Source: an uncultured Senegalimassilia sp.
GTDB taxonomy: Bacteria; Actinomycetota; Coriobacteriia; Coriobacteriales; Eggerthellaceae
Length of the DNA: 64,000 nucleotides
NCBI RefSeq assembly: GCF_934636665.1
Contig: NZ_CAKUAT010000012.1
Span: 1 to 64,000, forward strand
Direction of reading: 5' to 3'
The translations under genes were made by a program, and so were the position numbers. The notes beneath the pieces are model-generated. The model was not told the DNA's origin. It saw only the letters and a program-made list of their open reading frames with translations, and did no database searches. Shown here piece by piece: positions 9,445 through 18,403 of this stretch (within the stretch, counting starts at the first letter, position 1; each line of letters starts with the position of its first letter).

Positions 9445-9971
9445 GTTTGAGTGAGTTGCGGGGGCGTTGGGATCCTTCGACAGCCCGGATATCCCCAGCT
9501 TCTTCGCTATGCGCTGCACCTTGCGCGTCGAGGTGCCGGTGGCGTACATCTCGGCCACGGCCGACACGACCGCGCGGTCGACGCGCTGGTAGCGCTCGAC
9601 CACGTCCTCCGGGAAGAAGCTCCCCGACCTCAGCTTCGGTATCCTCGTCGTGATGTCGCCGACGCACGTGACCAGGTTGCGCTCGCGGTAGCCGTTGCGG
9701 CTGTTGGCGCCTCCCGCGCACAGCTGGTCGGCCTCGGCGTCCATGATAGCGTTCACGACGTCCTCGGCGATGCGCCTCATGAGCTCCCTCAGGTTCACCG
9801 ACCCGTCCTCGAACCTCGGCATCGCCGGCTGCTCCCGCACGCTTTCTGCTAGACTCTCCAGTGAAGTCTTCGTCCTTTCCAAGAATCCGTTATGTCGCAA
9901 TTCCAGATTCTAGGGCGAAGGCCGTTTCCCTTCAAAGCCATCCCGATCTGTTTCGCTTACACCAACTTTTC
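9445..9971 (-). mobile_element. IS256-family fragment a (N-terminal half plus left end)
   Basis: On the minus strand from the ATG at 9900 the frame encodes the N-terminal half of an IS256 (Mutator-type) transposase: a QPAMPRFED start, AEDVVNAIMDAEADQL, NSRNGYRERNL, then ITTRIPKLRSGSFFPEDVVER. It breaks off near 9465 after SGLSKDPNA, before most of the catalytic domain. The roughly 85 bp upstream of the start (9890-9971) are nearly identical to 40290-40375 upstream of fragment b, so both come from one element type. Confidence 0.8.
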
Positions 9972-9992
9972 CGACACGATCGCATAGCGCCC

Positions 9993-10187
9993 ATGTGGCA
10001 CCCGCGCATGAACAAGCTCTTGAAGCTCACTGGCGTGCAGGCCATAAGCCGCAAGTCCGTATGGTGGCGCGGCGAGTGCGGCCACGTCTATCAGATGGCC
10101 GTCCGCGACAGGGCGAGGGCCAAGCCGGGCTACTGCCCGTACTGTTCGGGGAGGAAGAGACCCGAGAGGCCGATAAGGCTCGACTAG
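9993..10187 (+). pseudogene. DUF4379 zinc-ribbon fragment
   Basis: The frame reading MWHPRMNKLLKLTGVQ, then SRKSVWWRGECGHVYQ, VRDRARAKPGYCPYCSGRK matches one DUF4379 treble-clef zinc-ribbon repeat, with W...N, the S-x-WWxC-x-GH core and CPYCSG. DUF4379 proteins usually have several such repeats, often joined to a nuclease. Only one repeat remains and it is fused in frame to IS256 left-end sequence, so this is a leftover of a larger gene. Confidence 0.6.
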
Positions 10188-10317
10188 CCCTCGGCCCCTC
10201 GGCGAGGAAGGAATGGGGGGTGTTCCTATAGTTCTGTCAAGGGGAAGCTATCTTCCAGAGAGGCGTTTTTGGCAACGCTGACGCAAGCCCGGCCGGGCCT
10301 TGAATTCTCGTTGGCCG

Positions 10318-11475
10318 CTAGGCGACGTACGGGACCCTGTCCCTCATGACCGCGTAGATCACCTTGAGCCGCTTCCTCGCAACGGCCTTCAGGGCCTTGC
10401 CGTGCGGCATCCCCCTGCCGCGGCAGCGCGCGTAGTAGTCGCCCCATCGGTTGCGGCTGCGCGCAAGGCAGTTGCACGAGAATATGAGCAGGTTCTTCAG
10501 CCTCTTGTTGCCCTGCCGCGACGCGGACACCGACGATATCGACGTGCCGGACCGCCGGTTGCGCGGCGCCAGCCCGCAGTACGAGGCCAGCCTGTCGTGG
10601 CTTGGGAAGTCGGCTATGTCTATGGATATGACCAGCTCGGATGCCGTTCGTGGCCCTATGCCGGGCACCGTGAGCAGGCACCTGTACGTCTCGTCGGCGG
10701 AAAGCAGCGCCGATATCTCGGAGGTCAGCGACCCGATCTCGGCGTCGTTCTCCGATATCCTTCGCGCGAGCAGTCGAACGGCGCGGTCCTCGCAGGCGAC
10801 GGCCGCCGGGTGCGGCCTGCTTGACGATTCGACGGATTCGGCCAGCGCCGCCACTTTGGCGCGCCTGCAGCCGCGCGTGAGCGCACCGACGGCCTGCGGC
10901 GACGCCCCGGATATCGACCACGGGCCGCCGACGGCGGCCATGAGCTTGAGGGTCGCCGGGTCCGAGAGGTCGGCGTGCGCCTCGAATTCCGGGCACGATT
11001 CGAGCAATATGCTGCGGAGCCTGTTCTTGCTGCGCGTGTTCTCGCAGGTCAGAAAGTCCCTTTGCGCGGCGAGCGACCTGGCTGCCTCTATCTCGGGCGG
11101 TCTGTCGGCTACCGGCAGCAGCGCGTCGGGTATGCCCAGCGCCGTCTTCGCGATGACCATCGCGTCGCGCTCGTCGGTCTTGGCGTCGCCGGCGAACAGC
11201 TTCGACGCGCCGTGAGCGGCGAGCCCGGGCAGGTACGCGCGCGGCATCCCGGCGAGCCTGGCACGCGAAAGCGCCAGCGACCCGATGTTGCGGACCTGGT
11301 CGACGACGACCAGCGCGCCCGGGTACTGCGCGTAGAGTCCGTCGATGGCGTTTTCCCTGTTCAAGACAGGCTTGCTTGCCAGAAGCTCGCCCTCGCGCGT
11401 GACCACGCACGCCCAGTGCGAAGACTTCCCGACGTCGAGCCCTATGACGATTCCCGGCCTGGTGGGTGGTGCCAT
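10318..11475 (-). CDS. IS110-family transposase (bridge-RNA-guided type)
   Basis: A 385-aa DEDD transposase. The N-terminal RuvC-like domain begins with IVIGLDVGKSSHWACV and continues with VVVDQV and GDAKTDERDAMVIA. The C-terminal Tnp-20 domain has LLTVPGIGPRTASELV, LASYCGLAPRNRRSGTS and the conserved SRQGNKRLKNLL with the serine nucleophile. I chose the ATG at 11475 because GGAGG lies 8 nt before it; an upstream in-frame TTG lacks such a site. Length matches the family and no frame damage is visible, so the element may be active. The 250 bp upstream is a likely guide RNA region. Confidence 0.9.
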   Translation of the reverse strand: MAPPTRPGIVIGLDVGKSSHWACVVTREGELLASKPVLNRENAIDGLYAQYPGALVVVDQVRNIGSLALSRARLAGMPRAYLPGLAAHGASKLFAGDAKTDERDAMVIAKTALGIPDALLPVADRPPEIEAARSLAAQRDFLTCENTRSKNRLRSILLESCPEFEAHADLSDPATLKLMAAVGGPWSISGASPQAVGALTRGCRRAKVAALAESVESSSRPHPAAVACEDRAVRLLARRISENDAEIGSLTSEISALLSADETYRCLLTVPGIGPRTASELVISIDIADFPSHDRLASYCGLAPRNRRSGTSISSVSASRQGNKRLKNLLIFSCNCLARSRNRWGDYYARCRGRGMPHGKALKAVARKRLKVIYAVMRDRVPYVA

Positions 11476-11720
11476 GGTGGTATCCTCCAATCGGTAGGCC
11501 GATCGGAAGCCCTCCCCTCGACACCCACATTACCTGGCCGTGGCCCCCGGGCCCGGCAGTTTCCTATCAGTCGTTCGGAGCGGCGAGCGTCCTCGGTGGC
11601 AACACCCCCCGGGCCCTCGAGGGGCAGGGGCAGACGGCCATCCGGGGACGCCCGATCGGCGGCCCCTCGGGGCTTGCCCGTATCGTAGGCAATGCGCCGA
11701 ATGATCGCCACCGAAGCTCA
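11476..11720 (-). ncRNA. Candidate bridge (seek) RNA region of the IS110 element
   Basis: About 245 bp of GC-rich non-coding DNA sit upstream of the transposase start and read in the same direction. They contain several short inverted segments: CCGATCGG repeated as CCGATTGG near the start codon, and complementary C-rich and G-rich blocks around 11555-11640. IS110-group elements encode a structured bridge RNA in this position. No covariance check was possible and the element ends are not defined, so limits are approximate. Confidence 0.4.
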
Positions 11721-11923
11721 TCGATGGCTTATCTCGGACTGTAATGGGGAGGCGTCGGTGCCTCCTGCCTATAGGCGTGATTTTGCAACTATTGGACTGG
11801 CCGGCTATGCGTGGCAGCTATGGGGATCTGCATCGTTTTCGATGGCTGCTTGGGCTGCGGGCGCATGGAGACGTGGAGAGGATGAGCGGATAGACCTAGG
11901 GAGGCTATGGTGGCTCCGATGGT

Positions 11924-11968
11924 GAGGCGGCTTGCAACAATCAGATGCAAGCCGCCTCATTTTTTTTC
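11924..11968 (+). terminator. Strong rho-independent terminator
   Basis: A 13-bp perfect stem (GAGGCGGCTTGCA with TGCAAGCCGCCTC), a 9-nt loop and eight T residues. It reads on the plus strand, yet no clear gene precedes it: frames between 11742 and 11925 are short and unrecognised. The gene it once served has probably been displaced by the IS110 insertion, or a short peptide or RNA is encoded there. Confidence 0.85.
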
Positions 11969-12071
11969 GCAAACTATCCCAGGGTCCCCGGGAAATGCGT
12001 CGACACGAATGTGGCTAGGGCTGCGACATGCGTCGCGGAGGACGAGCAGTCGTTGAAACCCTTGAGGCTGT

Positions 12072-12657
12072 TCACGATCGTTTTGACGATTGAGGGTTTT
12101 GGCTGCGCGTCGGACAGGCCTCCTTCATAGCCTCGATGGTTTCCAGGGCGGCTTGCTGCCTATCGGCATCGAGCTCGCTTGCCGACTTTTTCAGGTCTTC
12201 CGGGATCGTCTTGAGCTCTTCGGCCGCCGCGCCGTTCGTCTGGTTTGCCGTGACCGATGCGTTGTCCGTTGCCATGGCGGCTTCGGCGCCGCCATGGTTC
12301 CCGAAATAATTGAACTGCGAGGCTTTGCTGTCGAGGCCCATTTCTGTTCCCTCCAATGTGAGCGTGCGGTTAACGCTCGCCACCAAGCGCCGGGCGACTT
12401 CTTCGAGGAAGTTTTTCGCCATGTCGTCTAACTTCTTCGAGCTGTGCGCATAGCCATAGAGCAGGAATCTAATGTTGCAGGCATGCTCGTTCACCTGGAG
12501 CGACGGCACCTTTGTAGGGACGGGGTGAACTTCGAGTCGTCGAGGTAGAAGCTGACGGTGTACGCACCCCTCTTTGTCGCCGCGAGCCCGATTTGGCGGA
12601 CCAGCCCGTATTCCAGCCATCTGACGGCAGAGGGAAGGAGCACCCTTCTAACAGCAA
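12072..12657 (-). pseudogene. Frameshifted hypothetical gene
   Basis: Two overlapping minus-strand frames look like one protein split near 12520. The first reads RWLEYGLVRQIGLAATKRG and YTVSFYLDDSKFTP; the second continues VPSLQVNEHACNIRFLLYG and ends at 12072 after an acidic, Lys-rich tail with many NG/NHGG residues. A one-base change would join them. I do not recognise the family. It is head to head with the DUF2806 gene at 12779 and, with an ASQFNYFGNHGG-type stretch, may have been part of the same system. Confidence 0.45.
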
Positions 12658-12778
12658 CCCGTCATCCAGGGAGGCTCGATGCTGCGTTGCGCAAGAGCCG
12701 GTCTTTTCTGCGGTTGGCTATGTCATCTAAACTTAAGAGGCCATAAAACGATTGGCCGATTTCGGGAAGGGAGAATCG

Positions 12779-13774
12779 ATGGACGGGATACAGGATTGCG
12801 GCAGCGGCGCTGTTGCCGTCAGCGCCGCCAGCGGCAATATGAGCGGCAACGAGCTGACGGCAAAGGCCTCTGTCGTGGATGCGAGCGGTACCACGGTGAG
12901 GATAGGCGGCGGCGCCAGGCGCGAGCCCTTCCTGACCTCGTCGTTGAGGGCCCGCATCAACGCCAAGGCCCAAGGGCGCTACGTCGACTCGGCTCTTGAG
13001 CAGATCAGAAAAGTCGAGCAGAGCGATATAGATGTTGCGACCAAGAACGCGATCGTGGCGACGCTCAACAGGTCGCTGGCGCATCAGCTGAACCTTGAGG
13101 ACATCGCCGAGAAGGCCGTAAGCTCTCCTGATCTGAAGGAAGATGCCGATCCCGGCAGGCTCGACCCGGAGTGGGTGGACAAGTTCGAGGAGCACGCCGG
13201 TGCGAAGTACGATGAAGATGCCCAGTGCCTATGGGCGAGGCTGCTGACCGGCGAGTTGAATAAGCCGGGGAGCTATTCCCGCAAGTCGATGAGGATTCTC
13301 GACGATATGGAGCGCGAGGATGCAGAGGCATTTGCCTCGCTTTGCGCAAGGTGCGCCGGGGGCGTTCTTCCTTGGGGCGAGAGGCAGCAGCTCCTGCCCC
13401 TCCTCATGGAGAAAGGCCAAGAACTCGCCTTGCCCGAGTCAGGCCTTGCGAGGCTGAAGGGGCTTGGGCTTATCGAGTTCGGAAACTCGAGCGGCTTTGG
13501 CATGTACGAGAGTATGAGGCTCGGAGGCGGGGGTTGGCAGGTTCTCAAGGTTGGCTCCCGCCTTCTAGGCGTTCGCTTCCCTGAGGGCGAGGGCTTCGAG
13601 GTCACCGTCCACAGATTCACGCGCTACGGTGAGGAGCTGTCGCAGCTCTGCGACTTGGGATGTGAGCTCGACCGCAACAATCTGCTCGCGAACAAGCTCA
13701 AGCAGGCTGGCGGGGAGGTCGTGAGGGTGATGGAAATAGAGTCTGATGGCCGAATGCGCTATGTGCCTCTCTAG
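12779..13774 (+). CDS. DUF2806-domain protein
   Basis: A 331-aa protein. The N-terminal 50 residues are Gly/Ser/Asn-rich. The rest fits DUF2806: DPEWVDKFEEHAGAKYDEDAQ, then LWARLLTGELNKPGSYS (the conserved WA-x-LL-x-GE-x-x-PGS motif), then RILDDMEREDAEAFASLC. I use the ATG at 12779 because GGGAAGGGAG precedes it, rather than the TTG at 12752. DUF2806 proteins occur in phage-related and defence regions, with no proven function. It lies between decayed genes. Confidence 0.7.
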   Translation: MDGIQDCGSGAVAVSAASGNMSGNELTAKASVVDASGTTVRIGGGARREPFLTSSLRARINAKAQGRYVDSALEQIRKVEQSDIDVATKNAIVATLNRSLAHQLNLEDIAEKAVSSPDLKEDADPGRLDPEWVDKFEEHAGAKYDEDAQCLWARLLTGELNKPGSYSRKSMRILDDMEREDAEAFASLCARCAGGVLPWGERQQLLPLLMEKGQELALPESGLARLKGLGLIEFGNSSGFGMYESMRLGGGGWQVLKVGSRLLGVRFPEGEGFEVTVHRFTRYGEELSQLCDLGCELDRNNLLANKLKQAGGEVVRVMEIESDGRMRYVPL

Positions 13775-14015
13775 TAAAGCGCCTGCTATGCGTGCATGCG
13801 GTCTATCCTGCAACCCGGCTCGGCCTTACGACGCGTGGTGGAGAACAAAAAGAGATCAGCGCCGTGGTCGTGAGCGCTCTGAGACGCTTGAATGGCATGG
13901 GCGTGACGGAGGTCGGGGCCGTTCTCGTAATAGACTAAATCGAGACGGGCTCGAGCCTCATAGGCTCAGTGGGCTTCTTCGGGGGTTGAGAAAGAAAGCC
14001 TAGTCCGAGGGTGGC

Positions 14016-14168
14016 CAGGTGATTATCACGACCCATTCGCCTGTGGCGATTACCGAGCTCAGCGAGTTTGAGGCAGCTACCGTTCATAGTACGGATGGCG
14101 TCATGAGCGTGCGCGAGATGGCAACGCGAACGGCGGCGTCGAGATGTTCATGCTTGCTCGTCTTATGA
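14016..14168 (+). pseudogene. C-terminal fragment of an OLD-type ATP-dependent endonuclease/AAA protein
   Basis: The frame QVIITTHSPVAITELSEFEA has the sensor-I strand TTHSP that ends the ATPase domain of OLD-family and related AAA proteins, followed by about 30 residues to a TGA at 14166. Nothing upstream carries a Walker A, so the rest of the gene is gone. DNA at 13775-14015 shows only short decayed frames that may belong to the same gene. Confidence 0.5.
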
Positions 14169-14184
14169 ACAGCTGCGGTTGCCG

Positions 14185-14330
14185 CGACTTCTGGACGGTT
14201 TCGCAGGAAACGGGCGCCGATTTCGCCCTGGGTCTGGACTTCTGTGCGGTTTTCGGCGGCAGTTGTTCGCTGCCGGCTTCGCCGACCTGGGGAAACGCTG
14301 GCGTATTGTGGCGTTTCGGGCCGGTTCGGC
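14185..14330 (+). repeat. MITE-like palindromic repeat, copy A
   Basis: Begins with CGACTTCTGGACGGTTTCGC, has a second related box at 14237-14257, and then the block GCCGACCTGGGGAAACGC. The same order of blocks is found on the minus strand at 60354-60522 and, in part, at 60741-60820. Its right end is eroded where IS3 remains begin. Confidence 0.6.
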
Positions 14331-14348
14331 CTGTGATGGAGCGGAGTC

Positions 14349-14474
14349 ATGCTCGACGAGTTCGCGGACATGCTCGACGCCTATCTCGGATGGTATAGGG
14401 ATGTCAGGCTAAAAAGCGACCTGGGCTACAGGAGCCCGATGCAGTATCGGAGGGATTTGGGGCTGATCACCTAA
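14349..14474 (+). pseudogene. IS3-family OrfB C-terminal fragment
   Basis: Forty-one codons read FADMLDAYLGWYRDV, then GYRSPMQYRRDLGL, the usual end of an IS3-family OrfB (compare the end of the frame at 30470). The DDE core is absent. Confidence 0.75.
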
Positions 14475-14480
14475 CCCGAA

Positions 14481-14775
14481 ACGGTCCAGGATTTCCACCG
14501 CAGCCCCAAATGGTGAAAAATGCATTGACGCTAACACGCTTGAGCCTGCGGTTCTCCTCGGCCGCCTGGAATGGGTTTCCGCCGCGCGGGGCGTCGGCCT
14601 TCTTGACCCAGTCCGACAGGCTGCCCGGGTCGCATCCGAGCCCGCGCGCCACCTCGGCGTAGGTCGTCCCGGACTTTCTGTAAAGCTCGACCGCCTTCTG
14701 CTTGAACTCGGCCGTGTGCTTGGGCGATGGGGGTTCCCATGCCTGCCTCCTATCCTCCGTTGCCCGCATCATGCG
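14481..14775 (-). mobile_element. Internally deleted IS3-family element (OrfA start fused to right end)
   Basis: On the minus strand from 14772 the frame encodes an OrfA helix-turn-helix: KHTAEFKQKAVELYRKSGTT, YAEVARGLGCDPGSLSDWVK. It stops abruptly after NRRLKR and joins at once to an element end (GGTCCAGGATTTCCACCGCA at 14482-14501). The same end box recurs at 44457-44476 and inverted at 36225-36246. OrfB and the rest of OrfA are missing, leaving a short non-autonomous derivative. Confidence 0.65.
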
Positions 14776-14945
14776 AAACGGAAATCGACTTGTCAACGGG
14801 AATGGGGCAGATTCAGATTCAGATTCATCTGGCTGGATGCCGCCGCACTGGGCGTCGACCTGAACAATGGGGGGGTCGAACGCGCGCTTCCGCGCCAGGT
14901 CGTGCTAGAATGCGGCCATCCGCAGCGCCGAACGCGCCACGAATC

Positions 14946-14998
14946 TTATCGCCGCGGCGAGGTTCCCGGCCGACTTTTCTCGCAAAACCTAACTCGCA
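14946..14998 (+). repeat. Short segment shared with 19120-19172
   Basis: The pattern ATCGCCGCGG, then GGCCGACTT, then CGCAAAA and TAACTCGCA is shared, with point differences, between this site and the end of the IS21 relic at 19120-19172. In both, one frame reads IAAxRxxADF. It may be the end of a common mobile element. Confidence 0.45.
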
Positions 14999-15067
14999 CA
15001 GCAACAGGTGGTCAAGGTGGCCGGCTATAATGCGAAGCAACAAGGCAGGGAAGGCAGGTCGCAGAAC

Positions 15068-15529
15068 ATGGGCATATTCGACAAGGATTTCAGCCCAATC
15101 GGCATCGCCGCAGGGGCCGTCGACGTGGTTGCAAAGGCGGGCGGCGCTGTTGCGAAGGGCGCTGTCGACGTTGTCTGTGGAATAGGCGGCACCGTCGCCG
15201 ACATCGGCAACCAAATACAGCGCAACATCAACCGCCCCAAGACGCCCTTCAGCTTCGAAGACAGCATTTCCCAAGAAGAGTTCGCACAGATGGCCGACGC
15301 CGCCGCCAAAACCATCAAAAGGGTCGTCTCGTGCCGCTGCGACGGACCCATAGCCCGATTTACGGTGCGGTCCCAGAGCAACATCTCGGAATGGGGGTTC
15401 AGCGTCGACTTCAACGCATGGGGCCATTTCACCGGCCAGTACTGGATTAAAAGCGACAACGCCGATTCGAAGATACCGGGCGCGATTGCAGAGCGCATGA
15501 GCGAGTCAATCAAGGCCCGCATCGCTTAG
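15068..15529 (+). CDS. Hypothetical 153-aa protein
   Basis: Starts MGIFDKDFSPIGIAAGAVDV and has a Gly/Ala/Val-rich stretch (residues about 12-55) that could form an amphipathic or membrane-inserting helix, then a compact C-terminal part with many aromatic residues (WGFSVDFNAWGHFTGQYW). The in-frame start at 15008 lacks a ribosome site; the ATG at 15068 has GGAAGGCAGG somewhat far upstream. It faces the AlbA_2 gene tail to tail. No family recognised. Confidence 0.6.
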   Translation: MGIFDKDFSPIGIAAGAVDVVAKAGGAVAKGAVDVVCGIGGTVADIGNQIQRNINRPKTPFSFEDSISQEEFAQMADAAAKTIKRVVSCRCDGPIARFTVRSQSNISEWGFSVDFNAWGHFTGQYWIKSDNADSKIPGAIAERMSESIKARIA

Positions 15530-15569
15530 ACAGGCTGCGGCTAAGACATATTCCCAGCCTAAACGCCCT

Positions 15570-16799
15570 TCATCGCTCCTCCGTATGAAGGGCGCGGTAT
15601 TCCTTCAGCAAGTCCACCAAAGTCGCCGATTCCCTCGCACGACGCTCCACACTTTCGTAGTGTTTTATGGAACCGGGCAACTTCTCGGACACACGACGGA
15701 AAAACGTCTGGTTTTTACTACGTTCGAGGAACATGCCCCAATTCGATTCAACCCATCTCTCGAAGGCAATCCGCTCGCCCTCGTCCTTATAGGTCGGGAC
15801 GAGCGAATCGAGCCAGCGGACTTCCTCCAGAGCGCTGGGACCTTCTTTGCTCTCATCGAGTTCGAACATCATCGCGGCGCGCTCGATGGAACCTTCGAGG
15901 TAATACATGTAGAAGTGCGCGTCTTCGGGCGGAACCGCATAGCAGTGGTCGTGAAGCGTGGAAATGGTCGGCGCCGGAATCCACAGATGGTCGGAGTACG
16001 CGCCGGGCATCTGGTAAATCATGGTCTGATGGTAGTAGAGGTAGCACGTCCACCAGCTGGGATGCGAGAAGAACGGGCTGGCGAGCATGAAGTACTCAAC
16101 GGCGTCCCAATCCTCCTCGGGCTTGCGGACGAAAGTGAACTCAGGGAAGTCGACATGATGGAAGCAGTACCCGCAGTACTCCTCATCTCGTGCCAAGACG
16201 GGAAGGGTGTGCTTCCACTTCGAGGGGTCTTTTAGCAGCTGTGGAAGCCTTTCAAGGGGGGTCTTGTCCAACCCGAAATGCCTGCGCCATAGTCGCTCGG
16301 CGGCGAGAGGGGTCGCCGTCCCGTTCTTAGGTGTGTTGCTGTCCGCGTCTCTCGTGTAAATGGCGCCGGCGCGCACGGTGCTACCGCCGTCTCTGTAGTC
16401 TTCTACAAGGTAGTAAGGCATGGCGTCCTCGTCGTGGTCGACAAGGACGACATCGACGCAGGCTCCACGGAGGTCGATTGTGGCAATACGAATTCTCGGC
16501 ATTCCGTCGGCCCATTTCTTGGAACGCAGTATATCAACGAGGTTTTGCGTAACCAATCGCTTGCCTAAGGCGTCGGCGTCGCCGGTCGGCTCATAGCCCG
16601 CCTCTTCATCGACGCCGATTATCAACAACCCCGTCGTCTCCGCGGGATTGTTTGCCATACAGATGATGTCATGGAGTAGATCGGCCTTGTTGTCGTGCCA
16701 TTCGCGCTTGAAATCCCAGTAGATGCCTTCGCGCTTGAGGCTGGCGAGGTTTGCCACGAGTTCGGGTAGCGTCCCATCGTCCGTATACTTTAGATTCAC
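15570..16799 (-). CDS. Schlafen AlbA_2-domain ATP-binding protein
   Basis: A 409-aa protein starting at GTG 16799, with AGGAGGTG about 10 nt upstream. The N-terminal 130 residues match the AlbA_2 (divergent AAA-4/Schlafen) domain: EGIYWDFKREWHDNKADLLH, then DIICMANNPAETTGLLIIGV, with the E/D-F-K catalytic-type cluster and the N-x-x-GLLIIGVD strand. The remainder is rich in Trp, Tyr and His (residues about 200-310) and not recognised. Stand-alone AlbA_2 proteins occur as regulators and in defence islands; Schlafen relatives can cleave tRNA or rRNA. Remnants of other AlbA_2 genes lie at 18404 and 22887. Confidence 0.8.
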   Translation of the reverse strand: MNLKYTDDGTLPELVANLASLKREGIYWDFKREWHDNKADLLHDIICMANNPAETTGLLIIGVDEEAGYEPTGDADALGKRLVTQNLVDILRSKKWADGMPRIRIATIDLRGACVDVVLVDHDEDAMPYYLVEDYRDGGSTVRAGAIYTRDADSNTPKNGTATPLAAERLWRRHFGLDKTPLERLPQLLKDPSKWKHTLPVLARDEEYCGYCFHHVDFPEFTFVRKPEEDWDAVEYFMLASPFFSHPSWWTCYLYYHQTMIYQMPGAYSDHLWIPAPTISTLHDHCYAVPPEDAHFYMYYLEGSIERAAMMFELDESKEGPSALEEVRWLDSLVPTYKDEGERIAFERWVESNWGMFLERSKNQTFFRRVSEKLPGSIKHYESVERRARESATLVDLLKEYRALHTEER

Positions 16800-17105
16800 C
16801 TAACATCCACCTCCTGCAATCGCACCACCATCTAAAGGAACCAAATTAGTCAAATTGGCTCCGAATCAGGCATCTGGATCACGTTTCATGCTTGCTCTGC
16901 AGGGCCCCATCTTCTCCAACGGCGACCGAAACCCCATCGCCCGCAGAAACTCCCTCACGCGCTCCGGCACCCAGTAACCCTCATCAACGTTTTCATGCTG
17001 CGCACCAATTACTAGACATCGTTCATGTGGCAATGATGCGTCGCGGTCACAAGCGCGCAGGCCATGCGGATATCATAGCGCCAACGTGTCCCTAAGGAGT
17101 GCCCC
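16800..17105. other. Intergenic region with a short coding relic
   Basis: Holds the start region of the AlbA_2 gene on the left and the ribosome site of the next gene on the right. On the minus strand near 16870-17000 a frame reads NVDEGYWVPERVREFLRAMG, which looks like the end of a lost protein; no gene can be assigned. Confidence 0.4.
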
Positions 17106-17807
17106 ATGAGCGACTACTACTGCCCGAACTGCGGAGCCGACCTCTGCGACCAAGCGGGCTTCGACCCCGACGAGGGATTCTGGAAATGCATGCAGTGCGG
17201 CGAGGAGCTCTACGGCGACGACTCCGTGGACGACTGCTCCAACCAGTTCCCCGGCGTCGTGTGGCGTTGCGACGGCTGCGGCGCAGTCCTCAACAAGCAG
17301 AGCGGCTTCGACGACTGGATGTCCGCATTCACGTGCGAGAAGTGCGGCACCCTCAACTTCATCAACGAGAGCGAGATCGAAGACGATTCCAATAATACGG
17401 ACGATGATGAGGACCGGTCTGCACTAGGCGCCATCGCGAGCTTCCTCGACAGCGCGGCGAGCCTGGCGGACACCATCAGCGAAATCAAAGAGCGTCGCTC
17501 CGGCGAAGACGATGACGACGAAGCGGCCGCAGGCGAAGAAGAGGAAGCCGATGAGCCCAGCACCGAAGACGTCGGGCAGTTTCGCACAGTCAAGCACGCG
17601 AAACCAGGCCGTTCTGGCCGATCGCTCAAAGCGATCCTCCTGAGCCTTGCAGTCACCGTCCTGCTCGTTGCATGCATGGTCGCCTGCCCTGACGAGGCGC
17701 TCGAGTTACTCAAAGCGCTGGGTAGCGCCTTCATAGCGCTGTTCAACCTCCTGGTAAAGGCGCTCTCTGTCTTCTTCGCCTGGCTCCCAACGCTCTTCGC
17801 CCAATAA
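17106..17807 (+). CDS. Zinc-ribbon membrane-anchored protein
   Basis: A 233-aa protein. Residues 1-85 hold CxxC pairs in two zinc ribbons: YCPNCGADLC, WKCMQCGEEL, WRCDGCGAVL and FTCEKCGTLNF. A long acidic, low-complexity linker (about 92-155) follows, then one or two hydrophobic helices near 175-225. TAAGGAG precedes the ATG. This layout is common in Actinobacteria as hypothetical Sec23/Sec24-like zinc finger proteins. It is probably a chromosomal gene and not part of the defence systems. Confidence 0.7.
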   Translation: MSDYYCPNCGADLCDQAGFDPDEGFWKCMQCGEELYGDDSVDDCSNQFPGVVWRCDGCGAVLNKQSGFDDWMSAFTCEKCGTLNFINESEIEDDSNNTDDDEDRSALGAIASFLDSAASLADTISEIKERRSGEDDDDEAAAGEEEEADEPSTEDVGQFRTVKHAKPGRSGRSLKAILLSLAVTVLLVACMVACPDEALELLKALGSAFIALFNLLVKALSVFFAWLPTLFAQ

Positions 17808-18403
17808 GCCGCGCGGGGTTGGCGAAGAAAAGCCCCAGCCCGCCCATCCGCTCCGTACCCATGTTTCGTTTGATGAAAAAAAGAGAAGAAGAGCAGGGCG
17901 AAGAACAGCCCGCCGTGAACCTTGCGCCGCTACCCGCGAAGCACATCGTCCATCACCGCATACCTAACGGCGTCGATCGAGTGGACGTTCCCATCGGGTA
18001 CGTCCACGTCCAACACCGATATGCACGCGCGGCGTAAATCATGATGCGGCAACGACGTAAATCGTGGTGCGGCTGCTGCGTAAGCAATACGCGCGGACAC
18101 GACCATCCGGTCATGTCCGCGCTTCCGCCCGCAAGGAAAAGAGCAAGGCTTTGGGCCTTGACGGGCATTGGCGCGCCGACGAGGGAAAACGACGCCGTCC
18201 GCAATCGGTTCCGCCATCTCGGTAGGCGCAGGGGCGCCCGTCGGCCATTGATGCGGGCGCGCATATCGCTTATGCGAGGGTGTCGTTTTGGTTTGCGCGG
18301 AATGTCACCACGATTTATGCGCTGCGTGCATATCGGCGTTGAATGTACTTTAGCGGCCAAATGCGTACCTACTCCGCAGTTTTACGGAGCAGGTACGTAG
18401 CTG
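17808..18403. other. Gene-free stretch with hairpins and possible phage relic
   Basis: There is a strong inverted repeat at about 18095-18125 (arms GCGCGGACA and TGTCCGCGC) and another at about 18363-18397 built from CTCCG and AGGTACG arms. A degenerate 23-bp tandem pair lies near 18034-18079. On the minus strand at 17944-18036 a frame ends DGNVHSIDAVRYAVMDDVLR, which faintly resembles the end of phage terminase large subunits. No intact gene is visible. Confidence 0.4.

Noticed and set aside
10226..11530. 434-codon minus-strand frame overlapping the IS110 gene
   Set aside because: Arg/Ala-rich shadow frame; the adjacent frame encodes the recognisable transposase.
17944..18036. Phage terminase-like C-terminal stretch
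   Set aside because: Only about 25 residues with faint similarity; kept as a note in the intergenic entry and not called a gene.
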